A stretch of 23,791 nucleotides of DNA, from the NCBI GenBank assembly GCA_036568605.1, contig DATCSE010000405.1, forward strand, positions 1 to 23,791, in the 5' to 3' direction. Positions within the stretch are counted from its first letter, which is position 1. Every line of letters begins with the position of its first letter. Below are positions 1 through 6,900 of this stretch, in pieces. This DNA is from DATCSE01 sp036568605. GTDB taxonomy: Bacteria; Pseudomonadota; Gammaproteobacteria; Burkholderiales; Burkholderiaceae_C. The translations under genes were made by a program, and so were the position numbers. The notes beneath the pieces were generated by a model. It had not been told where the DNA came from, did no database searches, and saw only the letters and a program-made list of their open reading frames with translations.

Positions 1-81
1 GGCCGAGGACGCATCCACGGCGCAACATGTCCCGAATGCGGTGGTACCGGCCGCGTCGTCGAAGGCATAGGCGGCGCCTGA
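1..81 (+). CDS. C-terminal end of a small zinc-ribbon protein (5' truncated by window edge)
   Basis: Frame 1 is open from the first base to a TGA at 79-81 and gives 26 residues ending in GIGGA. It contains CPECGGTGRV, a CxxCxGxG half-knuckle like those in DnaJ-type zinc ribbons, which suggests a small metal-binding protein whose first cysteine pair lies outside the window. The function is unknown. A nested inverted repeat follows at 93-140, between this gene and the convergent SnoaL-like gene. The call rests on the motif alone; the start and length cannot be seen. Confidence 0.55.
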   Translation, partial: GRGRIHGATCPECGGTGRVVEGIGGA

Positions 82-92
82 TTCCAGGCGTT

Positions 93-140
93 CATGAAGG
101 GATCGATGCGACACCGACCCAGGGTCGGCACCCCTTCATG
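93..140. terminator. Nested inverted repeats between convergent genes, candidate bidirectional terminator
   Basis: The outer repeat is CATGAAGGG (93-101) with CCCTTCATG (132-140). The inner hairpin is CCGACCC, A, GGGTCGG (114-128), a perfect 7-bp stem with a one-base centre. It lies between the end of the zinc-ribbon gene and the stop of the SnoaL-like gene, and the right outer arm overlaps that stop (136-138). There is no T-run on either strand, so it is not a classical intrinsic terminator. Confidence 0.35.
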
Positions 141-570
141 CGTTCCGGGGTGCGTTCAGTTGCTGAAGAATCGACGCGAAGTCCAGCCAGACGTTCTCTC
201 GCTTGATCTCGCCGTCCGGCGCCATGTCGAAGATGTGCAGGAGCCGGAAGCTCAGGCGCCGCCCATGGCCCGGAATGCCGAACGGCGCGCCAGGCGCGGT
301 GCCCTCCCACACGCTCTCGTCGACGACGAAATCCGGGCCGTAGTAGCGGCGTAGCGTGGTCACCTTCTCTCCCGCGAGATCGGTGAACAGGCCGTCGTAG
401 AACCCGCGCGCGGCGGACTTGCCGCGCACCGGCCCGGTGGGATATCCCACGACATCGTGCTCGACGTCGTCGGCCATCGTGCTCAACACACCCTCGACAT
501 CGTCCTCGGCCTCGAAACGGAAGTGGCGGTCGATCATTCGATCGAAGCGCTGTTGGAGCTCTGCATTCAT
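136..570 (-). CDS. SnoaL-like / NTF2-fold small protein
   Basis: This 144-residue protein has the size and pattern of the SnoaL-like (NTF2 superfamily) cone-barrel proteins: an N-terminal helix (LQQRFDRMIDRHFRF), an acidic DDVEGVLSTMADDVEHDV stretch, then the beta-rich remainder with LSFRLLHIFD. Such proteins are small cytoplasmic isomerases, hydrolases or ligand binders; the substrate cannot be told. The start ATG at 570 follows an AGGAGGG ribosome-binding site that lies in the 12-base palindrome at 572-583. It is divergent from the TetR gene, with 86 bp between the chosen starts that hold a symmetrical operator-like site, so it is probably that regulator's target. The family call is good; the function is open. 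Confidence 0.75.
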   Translation of the reverse strand: MNAELQQRFDRMIDRHFRFEAEDDVEGVLSTMADDVEHDVVGYPTGPVRGKSAARGFYDGLFTDLAGEKVTTLRRYYGPDFVVDESVWEGTAPGAPFGIPGHGRRLSFRLLHIFDMAPDGEIKRENVWLDFASILQQLNAPRNA

Positions 571-603
571 CGGAGGGCCCTCCTGCTTGATGGGTTGAAC
601 AAC

Positions 604-648
604 TGTCTATAATGAGAACATGGTTTCGTCATAAGACACTTGTCTCAT
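604..648. promoter_or_regulatory. TetR operator candidates and promoter in divergent intergenic region
   Basis: A perfect -10 hexamer TATAAT lies at 608-613 on the plus strand; upstream TTGATG (587-592) is a possible but poorly spaced -35. Downstream is an 18-bp near-palindrome at 631-648: ATAAGACA, CT, TGTCTCAT, with 7 of 8 pairs matched. Related half-sites TGTCTAT (604-610) and AATGAGAACA (612-621) flank the -10. This suggests that the TetR protein binds here and represses both directions. Binding is inferred from symmetry and position only. Confidence 0.5.
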
Positions 649-656
649 TATTTTCC

Positions 657-1328
657 ATGCCCACTGCAAAGTCAAGCCCAGCGCACCGCGACCCCGATTC
701 AGAGGGCCGCGCCAACCAGAAGCGCCGAACCCGCCAGGCGCTGATCGATGCGGCTCTCGCCTTGCGCGACGAGGGCCACAACCCCACCTTCGCCGAAGTG
801 GCCGAGCGCGCGCTGGTGTCGCGTGCCACCGCGTATCGCTACTTCTCGTCGGTCGAGGCACTGGTCAGCGAGACGGCGGCCGATCGCGGCATGAAGCCGC
901 TCGAGCGTTTCTGGCAGCCCGGCGACGATCCCGTAGAGGGCATCGGGCAGGCGGCAATCGAATTGACCCAACTCTTGATCGAAGACGAGGTCGGCCTGCA
1001 CGTGATGGAGCGTTCGTTCATGACGGTGTGGCTCGAAAGCGATTCCCGCGATACGTCGCTGCGGCCCGGTCGGCGCATGGGCTACATCGAACCGATCGTC
1101 GACTCGCTGAAGGAGGTGCTGACGCCGGCGGCGCGCAAGCGGCTGAAGCAAGCGCTGTCCATGGTGATGGGCACCGAGGCCGTGATCGCGATGCGCGACA
1201 TCGGCCGCGCGAGCAGCGAAGAGGCACTCGCCGCCGCGGCCTGGGCGGCTCGCTCGCTGGTCAGTCAGGCACTGGCAGAGGCCACACCAGCGCGCCGCAA
1301 GCGCGGCACCGGCAACTCGGCGCGTTGA
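657..1328 (+). CDS. TetR/AcrR family transcriptional regulator
   Basis: The protein is 223 residues long, starting at the ATG at 657. An upstream in-frame ATG at 612 would add 15 residues that run through the operator-like palindrome and overlap the -10, so 657 is preferred. The TetR helix-turn-helix is at about residues 44-66 (TFAEVAERALVSRATAYRYF), after a basic N-terminal arm (NQKRRTRQAL). The rest is a helical ligand-binding and dimerisation domain that cannot be assigned a ligand. It is divergent from the SnoaL-like gene and probably represses it and itself through the site at 631-648. Confidence 0.88.
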   Translation: MPTAKSSPAHRDPDSEGRANQKRRTRQALIDAALALRDEGHNPTFAEVAERALVSRATAYRYFSSVEALVSETAADRGMKPLERFWQPGDDPVEGIGQAAIELTQLLIEDEVGLHVMERSFMTVWLESDSRDTSLRPGRRMGYIEPIVDSLKEVLTPAARKRLKQALSMVMGTEAVIAMRDIGRASSEEALAAAAWAARSLVSQALAEATPARRKRGTGNSAR

Positions 1329-1464
1329 CGCGACAAGAGTCGCTCGCTAAGATCGCGCGCCTTCACTGCCCCGGAACGATCTCCATGCCGATGTAAGCCT
1401 TCCCGGATGCCGACCCACGCTGCCTCGCGGCGTGGCATGTCTTCGTTCGAACGGAAAGCTTGCA
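1329..1464. other. Leader region of the ABC-F gene with two short hairpins
   Basis: No gene is seen in these 136 bases. There is a small stem GCGAC/GTCGC at 1331-1344 just after the TetR stop, and a perfect 6-bp stem CCACGC/GCGTGG (1415-1420 with 1430-1435, 9-nt loop) about 30 bases before the ABC-F ATG. No T-run follows either. The second hairpin lies where a leader-based control element could sit, but this is only a position argument. Confidence 0.3.
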
Positions 1465-3171
1465 ATGTCATCGTTCTCGACGGGCCGCCCCACGCCCGGG
1501 GCGCCTGCACCCGCTTCACCAGGTCACTCCTCTTTTCATCTCCACGACGTCCAGTGGCATCTGCCTGATGGAAGGCCGCTGTGGCAATCGCCGCTGCACT
1601 TGTCCATCGGCTGCGAGCGCCTGGGCATCGTCGGTCGCAACGGCGTCGGCAAGAGCGTGCTCGCGCAGATTCTTGCGGGCCGCATGCCCTCGTCCGGCAC
1701 GGCATGGCGCAGCGGCCGCGTTCACCTGCTCGCCCCGCCGCTGCTGCCACAGGACAGGCGCAGTGTCGGCGAGGCGATGGGCCTCGGCGCGGTGCTGGCC
1801 GCCGTGGAGCGGGTCGCGGCCGGGCTGGCAACGCCGGACGACTTGATCCTGGCCGATGGCCATTGGGAGCTGCCTGCTCGCGTGGCGCAGGCCTTGGCAG
1901 AAGCCGGCCTGCCCGGCTTGCAGCCCGCCGACGCGGTCGCCGGCCTGAGCGGCGGTGAGCGAATGCGCGTGGCCCTGGCAGGCGCGATGGCGACCGATGC
2001 TCACAGCGTCATCCTTGATGAGCCCAGCAACCACCTCGACGCCGAGGCCCGAGCCTGGCTGCTGGAATGGCTGCAGGCCGTCAAGGGAACCGTGGTCGTC
2101 GTGAGCCACGATCGGCAGCTGTTGCGCGCCGTCGACCGCATTGCCGAACTGAGCCCGCGCGGGCTGGCGCTGTACGGCGGCAACTACACGCTCTACCGTG
2201 CCCTGCGGGACGGCCATGCGTCTGCCGCCCAAGCGGCCTTGCAGCATGCCCGCGCGGAGCGCGCCGCAGCGCTCGCCAAGCAGAGTCGCGAACAAGCCGC
2301 ACGCACGCGGCGGCAGGCACGCGGGCGTCGCATGGCGCGCACGGCCAATCTGCCCGCGATGACGATCAACTGCCTTCGCGAAACGTCCGAAGCCACCGCC
2401 GCGCGCGACACGCAACGCGATGCCGACAAGCGTCGATCGGTGGACGGTGCCGTGCGCGCCGCGGCCGAACGGGCGGAGCAGCCGCCCGTCATCTCTCTGG
2501 CATTGCCCAGCAGCCGCGTGCCGGCCGACAAGCCGGTGCTGCAACTGCAGGGGCTGCGCCTCCCGTACGTCGGTGGCTCGCTCATCGATGCAACGCTCGT
2601 CGGGCCGGTACGCGTCGCCGTGACGGGCCCGAACGGCTGCGGCAAGAGCACGCTGCTGCGCGTGATCGCCGGTGCGATCGCACCGCAGCAAGGGAGTGCG
2701 ACGACACAGGTTCGAACCGCTGCGCTCGACCAGGACGGCGGCGACACCTTGCCGCCGCACAGCTCGCTGCTGGAATGCCTGCGCACGCTGGACTGCACCT
2801 TGCACGGCAGCGAGCTGAGAACACACCTGGCCCGCCTGCGTCTCGACGCGGGACGCGTGTTGCTGCCGATCGGCCTGCTCAGTGCTGGCGAACGTCTGAA
2901 GGCTGCGCTGGCTTGTGCACTGTGGCGCAAGGAACCGGCCCGGATGCTGTTGCTCGATGAACCGACCAATCACCTCGACCTGGACACGACCCTGATGCTG
3001 CAGCGTGCACTGCAAGGTTTCGAAGGGGCGCTCATCGTCGCGTCGCACGATGTGGAGTTCATCGAGGCGTTGCGGCCGACGCATCGGTGGGAGTGGCGCG
3101 ACGGTCGGCTGGTGATGAGGCAATCCTCGATGGCCAGGGCGGCTCGAGAGTACGCCCGTCTCCAAAGTTGA
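1465..3171 (+). CDS. ABC-F family ATP-binding protein (two ATPase domains, no membrane part)
   Basis: This cytoplasmic protein of 568 residues carries two ABC ATPase domains and no membrane segment, the hallmark of the ABC-F class that acts on ribosomes (translation factors or antibiotic-resistance proteins). Domain 1 has Walker A GRNGVGKS (about 57-64), signature LSGGE (161-165) and Walker B ILDEPSNHLD (183-192). Domain 2 has GPNGCGKS (about 387), signature LSAGE and LLLDEPTNHLD (about 495). The Arg/Ala-rich linker at roughly 240-330 is where ABC-F proteins carry the P-site tRNA interaction motif. The ATG at 1465 has GGAAAG six bases upstream; a GTG at 1432 has no clear ribosome-binding site. 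Which ABC-F subgroup it belongs to, and whether it confers resistance, cannot be read from the sequence. Confidence 0.9.
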   Translation: MSSFSTGRPTPGAPAPASPGHSSFHLHDVQWHLPDGRPLWQSPLHLSIGCERLGIVGRNGVGKSVLAQILAGRMPSSGTAWRSGRVHLLAPPLLPQDRRSVGEAMGLGAVLAAVERVAAGLATPDDLILADGHWELPARVAQALAEAGLPGLQPADAVAGLSGGERMRVALAGAMATDAHSVILDEPSNHLDAEARAWLLEWLQAVKGTVVVVSHDRQLLRAVDRIAELSPRGLALYGGNYTLYRALRDGHASAAQAALQHARAERAAALAKQSREQAARTRRQARGRRMARTANLPAMTINCLRETSEATAARDTQRDADKRRSVDGAVRAAAERAEQPPVISLALPSSRVPADKPVLQLQGLRLPYVGGSLIDATLVGPVRVAVTGPNGCGKSTLLRVIAGAIAPQQGSATTQVRTAALDQDGGDTLPPHSSLLECLRTLDCTLHGSELRTHLARLRLDAGRVLLPIGLLSAGERLKAALACALWRKEPARMLLLDEPTNHLDLDTTLMLQRALQGFEGALIVASHDVEFIEALRPTHRWEWRDGRLVMRQSSMARAAREYARLQS

Positions 3172-3219
3172 TCCGTGGAGTTGGATGCGCCCTTCGCGGG
3201 TGGGCGGCTTGGGGAGTGG

Positions 3220-4131
3220 TCATTCCGCCGAGATCACGACGTCCCCAAGGTGCGGCATCGCGCTGCGCGCGCCGACCCGGCCCACCGTGTGGCCGGCCGC
3301 GTCGCAGGCGAATCGAAGCGTGCTTCGCAGCGAGCTCGAACGGGCATGGGCGACCAGGAATGCGGCATTGAAGGTATCCCCAGCGCCTGTGGTATCGACA
3401 ACGTCGACGACAGACGCCGGCACGGCGGCCACCTCGTTCGCATCGATGGCGATGGCCCCGCGTGAGCCCAGCGTGACGACGATGGTGTGCGCATCGCCCT
3501 GTGCTCGAAGCGCGCGCAAGCCAGCCTCGTCGGGCTCCGCTCCGAACGCGGTTGCGTATCCCGACTGGTTCATGAATGCGATGTCGCAGTACTGCAGAAA
3601 CTGCGCGAGCAAGCCCGGTTCGCGTGCAGCTTCGCGCTCCACGTCGATGGCCAGCTGGGTGCCATGGCGTCGGGCCGCGGCGTGCAGCGTCGCCAGCTTG
3701 CCGAGGTCGTACGGCATCGTGTAGACCCAACGGCTCAGGGCCAATGCTTCTTCGATCTCCGCAGGCGGCCATGCGGCCGGTGGCATCGGCACCCAGACGA
3801 TGGCCCGCTCTCCTTCCGGCGACACCATCAGCATGGTCGATGCCGAGGCACACTGAGCGCGCTGCGTCAGCCAGCGGGTCGAGACCTGGTCGGCGACAAA
3901 GGCGTCGATCAGAAAGCTCGCATGGGCATCGTCGCCGACCTCGCCGAGCACGGCGCTTCGCCAACCGAGGCGGCTCGCGGCGCACGCCACGTTGGCTTCG
4001 GTGCCGCCGGCATGGGTGCCCAGCGCAGTACCGGCGCACTTGTCGTCCCAGGCCGGCAGGCGTTCGCAGCGGATCACGACGTCTGCACAGGGGTTCCCGA
4101 TGCACAGCAGGTCGATGGTCTTGGTGGTCAT
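3220..4131 (-). CDS. PfkB-family (ribokinase-like) sugar/nucleoside kinase
   Basis: This 303-residue protein matches the PfkB/ribokinase family in length. The N-terminal substrate-binding signature AGGTEANVACAASRLG is at 41-56, and the C-terminal signature DTTGAGDTF is at 246-254 with D252 as the expected catalytic base. It should transfer the ATP gamma-phosphate to a sugar or nucleoside hydroxyl in the cytoplasm. The ATG at 4131 is chosen because homology starts there and it lies 7 bases after the stop of the TrpF-like gene, implying translational coupling; longer in-frame starts read through that gene. It is the last gene of the leftward operon. In context a ribose or riboside substrate is likely, but the exact substrate is unknown. 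It ends 48 bp from the convergent ABC-F gene. Confidence 0.88.
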   Translation of the reverse strand: MTTKTIDLLCIGNPCADVVIRCERLPAWDDKCAGTALGTHAGGTEANVACAASRLGWRSAVLGEVGDDAHASFLIDAFVADQVSTRWLTQRAQCASASTMLMVSPEGERAIVWVPMPPAAWPPAEIEEALALSRWVYTMPYDLGKLATLHAAARRHGTQLAIDVEREAAREPGLLAQFLQYCDIAFMNQSGYATAFGAEPDEAGLRALRAQGDAHTIVVTLGSRGAIAIDANEVAAVPASVVDVVDTTGAGDTFNAAFLVAHARSSSLRSTLRFACDAAGHTVGRVGARSAMPHLGDVVISAE

Positions 4132-4138
4132 GGCGGAT

Positions 4139-4939
4139 TCATGCTGAAAGATGCGAACCGGCGGGAACGTGCAGCGTCGCATCCGGATCCAGTGCGCCCC
4201 GGTCCGCGAAAGCGCGGACGATCTCGACGACGCCGCGCACCCGCTCGAGGTCGAAGCGCTCACCGGCGTTGCCGGATCGCAGCGCGCTTTCCATGTCGAT
4301 CCAGACGGCACCAGCGCTTCCTGCCGCGGCCGCCGCAATGCGCGGCAGTTGCACCTCGATGTTGTGAGCGCCCAGCCCGCCCGCATAGCCGCAGGGCACG
4401 GTCTGCAAGGCCTGCGGCCACTCGACCGGGCTCAGGCCATTTCCATCGGATGCATCGAACAGCACCGCATGGCAGCCGGCAAAGCGCTCATGCAACGACG
4501 CGTTGGCCTCGTGATGCTGCGTGATCCAGACCGGCGGCCAGCGCACGGGCGATGCGGTTGCGGTCGCCGTGTCTCTGCGGCGCGACGCGTCCAGCAGGCT
4601 TTGCAGCACGGCAGGCGGCAAGGTACGCCGGTCGAAATTGAGTTGCATCCGCTGGTACGGTCCGGACAGGCCCTGCGCTGCGACCATCGCCAGCAGCGTC
4701 TCGCCGCAGACATGTGCGGCGCAGCGCACGCGGGGCGCGGCCCGCAGGAACGCGGCGTGCCAGGCCTTCGAAGGAAAGCGCGGCCGGCCCTCGTCCTCGG
4801 CGGACAGCAGAATGCCCCACTCGATCAACGGCGCTTCCGCCGACAGACGCGCCAGTTCGCCCGGGTCCACCGAATCGTCGGCGCCGGTGAAGGTCAGGTG
4901 CGAGAGCCGCACCGCGCGACCCGGTCCACGCGGTGTCAT
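4139..4939 (-). CDS. TrpF-like (phosphoribosylanthranilate isomerase-like) TIM-barrel protein
   Basis: The protein is 266 residues long and its ATG overlaps the stop of the ADP-ribosylglycohydrolase gene (ATGA). It shows features of the phosphoribosylanthranilate isomerase fold: an Asp-containing turn FDASDGNG (161-168), a phosphate-binding glycine turn GYAGGLG (184-190) and a C-terminal IDMESALR segment (214-221) where TrpF has its second phosphate-binding turn. The N-terminal KICG motif that carries the catalytic Cys of TrpF is not seen; the matching strand reads LTFTGAD. It is therefore probably not tryptophan biosynthesis but a paralogue acting on another phosphoribosyl or ribosyl compound. 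The placement between a ribosyl hydrolase and a sugar kinase supports this. The family call is moderate; the function is inferred. Confidence 0.6.
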   Translation of the reverse strand: MTPRGPGRAVRLSHLTFTGADDSVDPGELARLSAEAPLIEWGILLSAEDEGRPRFPSKAWHAAFLRAAPRVRCAAHVCGETLLAMVAAQGLSGPYQRMQLNFDRRTLPPAVLQSLLDASRRRDTATATASPVRWPPVWITQHHEANASLHERFAGCHAVLFDASDGNGLSPVEWPQALQTVPCGYAGGLGAHNIEVQLPRIAAAAAGSAGAVWIDMESALRSGNAGERFDLERVRGVVEIVRAFADRGALDPDATLHVPAGSHLSA

Positions 4940-6024
4940 GACGGCATGCGCCGCGCAAGCCTCGCCAGCCCGCGGCCCAGGTCATCGATCCGATATTCAG
5001 CAGCATTCACGGCGCGGAATTCGGCCAGCAAGGCGGCCGGCAGTCGCCGCATGCCGCAAAGGGCGCCCGCCAGCGCACCGGCCATCGTGGCGATCGAGTC
5101 GGTGTCGTTGCCGATCGATGCGGCCAGTGCGATCGTGCGCAGCGGGTCGCCACGGGCATACGCGACCACGCCGACCGCGGCCGGCACCGACTCGGCGGCG
5201 AGCACCGAGTTGCCGACCTCGGCCTCCATGCGCTGCATGAAGGCGCGGTCGTCCTTCGCAGTCGCGGCGATCTGCAGCGCCATCTGCAGCCGCGCGCTCA
5301 TGCGCGGCCCGGCAATCGCGCGGGCCCGTTCCCTGCCGATGCGCTCGCCCAGCGCGGCCCCCTGCTCGCAGGCGCGAATGACGCTGTCCAGCGCGCCGCT
5401 TCCCTGCGCCACCAGTGCCGTCGACACGCCGGCGGCGATGCAGCAGGCCGAGGCGATCGCCACGTCGGTGTCGTGCGACGGCAGGCAGGTGATGTAGGCC
5501 TGCTCGCAGGCCGCCTCCAGCCTTCCGGGGTGCAGCAGCCCGCAAGGCGCGACCCGCATCGCAGCGCCATTCGTGTTGCCGACGGTCGTCATCTTGCGCA
5601 GCGACTGGCCGATGGTCCCGACGCGTGCCACGTCGCGGCCCTCGCGCAGCGCTTGCACCATGCCCGCGGTGCTGGGGCCCATGAAGCTCGCTTTCGGGCT
5701 GGTGTCGGCCCAATCCAGCAGGCAGTTCACCCAGCCCTCGACATCGAGCAAGCCATCGGCCGCGATCAGGGCCCGCGCGAGGTAGTACATCTGGCTCGCG
5801 TCGTCCGTGACCTCGGCGACCCCGCCGCCGTTGGCACCGGCAAAGGTGTCGGGCAGCGGCGCGACGAAGCGCGTGAGCAGGCCGCCATGGGCGGCGGCGA
5901 TCTCGTCGATGCTCCATTGCTCGGTGGGAGCGCCGAGTGCATCGCCCATGCCGGCCAGATGGAGAGAGCCGAGGATGCGGTCCTCGAGGGTGTCGCCGGG
6001 AAGCGTCGGAGAAATGTCGTTCAT
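4936..6024 (-). CDS. ADP-ribosylglycohydrolase (ARH/DraG) family protein
   Basis: The protein has 362 residues and the complete ARH signature set: GDALGAPTE (27-35), the metal-binding TDD (73-75), GNTNGAAMR (149-157) and the C-terminal metal ligands GNDTDSIA (305-312). All expected metal residues are present, so it should be an active dinuclear-metal hydrolase of N- or O-ribosyl bonds in the cytoplasm. The family is best known for removing ADP-ribose from proteins (DraG), but no ADP-ribosyltransferase or nitrogenase gene is nearby; the neighbours are permease, kinase and nucleoside hydrolase genes. A small-molecule riboside substrate is therefore more likely. It overlaps the next gene by 4 bases. 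A GC hairpin (6031-6049) separates it from the regulator gene. No good ribosome-binding site is visible before the ATG at 6024. Confidence 0.88.
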   Translation of the reverse strand: MNDISPTLPGDTLEDRILGSLHLAGMGDALGAPTEQWSIDEIAAAHGGLLTRFVAPLPDTFAGANGGGVAEVTDDASQMYYLARALIAADGLLDVEGWVNCLLDWADTSPKASFMGPSTAGMVQALREGRDVARVGTIGQSLRKMTTVGNTNGAAMRVAPCGLLHPGRLEAACEQAYITCLPSHDTDVAIASACCIAAGVSTALVAQGSGALDSVIRACEQGAALGERIGRERARAIAGPRMSARLQMALQIAATAKDDRAFMQRMEAEVGNSVLAAESVPAAVGVVAYARGDPLRTIALAASIGNDTDSIATMAGALAGALCGMRRLPAALLAEFRAVNAAEYRIDDLGRGLARLARRMPS

Positions 6025-6030
6025 CGAATC

Positions 6031-6049
6031 GCGCCGGCCCAGCCGGCGC
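6031..6049 (-). promoter_or_regulatory. Perfect 8-bp GC hairpin between regulator and enzyme genes
   Basis: GCGCCGGC (6031-6038), loop CCA, GCCGGCGC (6042-6049). It fills the 25-bp gap between the GntR stop and the ADP-ribosylglycohydrolase ATG, so the RNA would fold just before the start codon. No U-run follows, so it is not a classical terminator. It could tune expression of the enzymes relative to the regulator or protect an RNA end. Confidence 0.45.
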
Positions 6050-6805
6050 TCAGTTCTGGAAGCTGTGCTTGCTGACGCGCGCGCTGTACCGATAGCTCGG
6101 CAGGTACTTCATCAGGCAGTATTCGATCGGCTGACGCCTTTCGGAGAAGGTCACTCGCTCGCACACCAGCAGCGGCGAGCCCCGCTCGACCTTGAGCAGC
6201 GCCGCATCGTCGGCATCGGCCGGGGCGGCGCACAGGTTCTCGATCGCCTCGGCCGGGACGATGCCGAAATGCTCGGCCAGCAGCTTGTAGAGCGAGCCCG
6301 CCTTCTCGAGCGCCGCACGGTCGATCGCCAGACCGGGGGTGACGACGAGGTGCGCGTCCTGCAGCCCGACCATCGCGCCATTGACCGTGCGAATGCGCTT
6401 GATCCGGATCAGCGGATCGCCGGCGGCGATGCCCAGCAGGCCGGCGACGGCCATCGAGGCGGCCGTCGTTTCGATCGTGACGATCTGCTGCCCGGGGATG
6501 CCGCCACGGGCGCCGGTGTCCTGCGAGAAGCTGTCCAGGAAGCGCGACATGCGCCGCACCAGCGCCGGCGCCACAAAGGTGCCGCGGCCGTGGTCGCTGT
6601 AGATCACGCCGCGTTCTTCGAGGTAGCGCACCGCCTTGCGCACGGTATCGCGACTGACCGCATGTGTCTCGGCGATGTCCCGCTCCGACGGGAGTGCGCT
6701 GTTGTCGGCGAGTTCGCCGCGCTCGATGGTCTGACGCAGCGCGTCGGCCAGCAGGCGGTAGCGCGGCACGGCGGGTTCTTCGGGCTTGTGGCGTGAAGGG
6801 GGCAT
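6050..6805 (-). CDS. GntR-family regulator, HutC/UTRA subfamily
   Basis: The protein has 251 residues from the ATG at 6805; an in-frame GTG at 6841 would add 12. Neither start has a clear ribosome-binding site, and 6805 gives the usual family length. The winged helix has LPSERDIAE (38-46), the recognition helix VSRDTVRKAV (50-59) and wing GRGTFV (73-78). The second part is a UTRA effector domain, ending in a segment with RQPIEYCLMKYLPSYRY. HutC-type regulators bind small metabolites such as sugar phosphates or imidazole compounds and usually repress. An operator-like GGTACGAACC lies 63 bases upstream of the ATG, and exact or near copies lie before the other units of this locus, so this is the likely local regulator, with a pathway intermediate as inducer. 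Confidence 0.9.
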   Translation of the reverse strand: MPPSRHKPEEPAVPRYRLLADALRQTIERGELADNSALPSERDIAETHAVSRDTVRKAVRYLEERGVIYSDHGRGTFVAPALVRRMSRFLDSFSQDTGARGGIPGQQIVTIETTAASMAVAGLLGIAAGDPLIRIKRIRTVNGAMVGLQDAHLVVTPGLAIDRAALEKAGSLYKLLAEHFGIVPAEAIENLCAAPADADDAALLKVERGSPLLVCERVTFSERRQPIEYCLMKYLPSYRYSARVSKHSFQN

Positions 6806-6867
6806 CGTTTGACGAGTTGGAGTGCCGCGAGGCGGAGCCACATGCTATGCCGATCGTCATCAACCGC

Positions 6868-6877
6868 GGTACGAACC
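6868..6877. promoter_or_regulatory. Candidate GntR operator (GGTACGAACC) before the regulator gene
   Basis: GGTACGAACC differs by one base from the perfect palindrome GGTACGTACC found at 10735 and 12079. It lies in the short gap between the permease stop (6901) and the GntR start, where it would give autoregulation. Flanking bases (GC before, AG after) also resemble the other copies. No convincing -35/-10 pair was found next to it. Confidence 0.5.
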
Positions 6878-6900
6878 AGCTGATGGCCCTGGAAACCGAT

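Noticed and set aside
1516..3165. Long antisense open frame (549 codons) across the ABC-F gene
   Set aside because: It is a shadow frame from high GC; the plus strand has complete ATPase motifs, and the antisense translation has no family pattern.
4654..4663. GGTACGGTCC inside the TrpF-like gene, identical to the weak box at 10624
   Set aside because: It lies within coding sequence far from any start and is best read as a chance match; it lowers confidence in the 10624 box.
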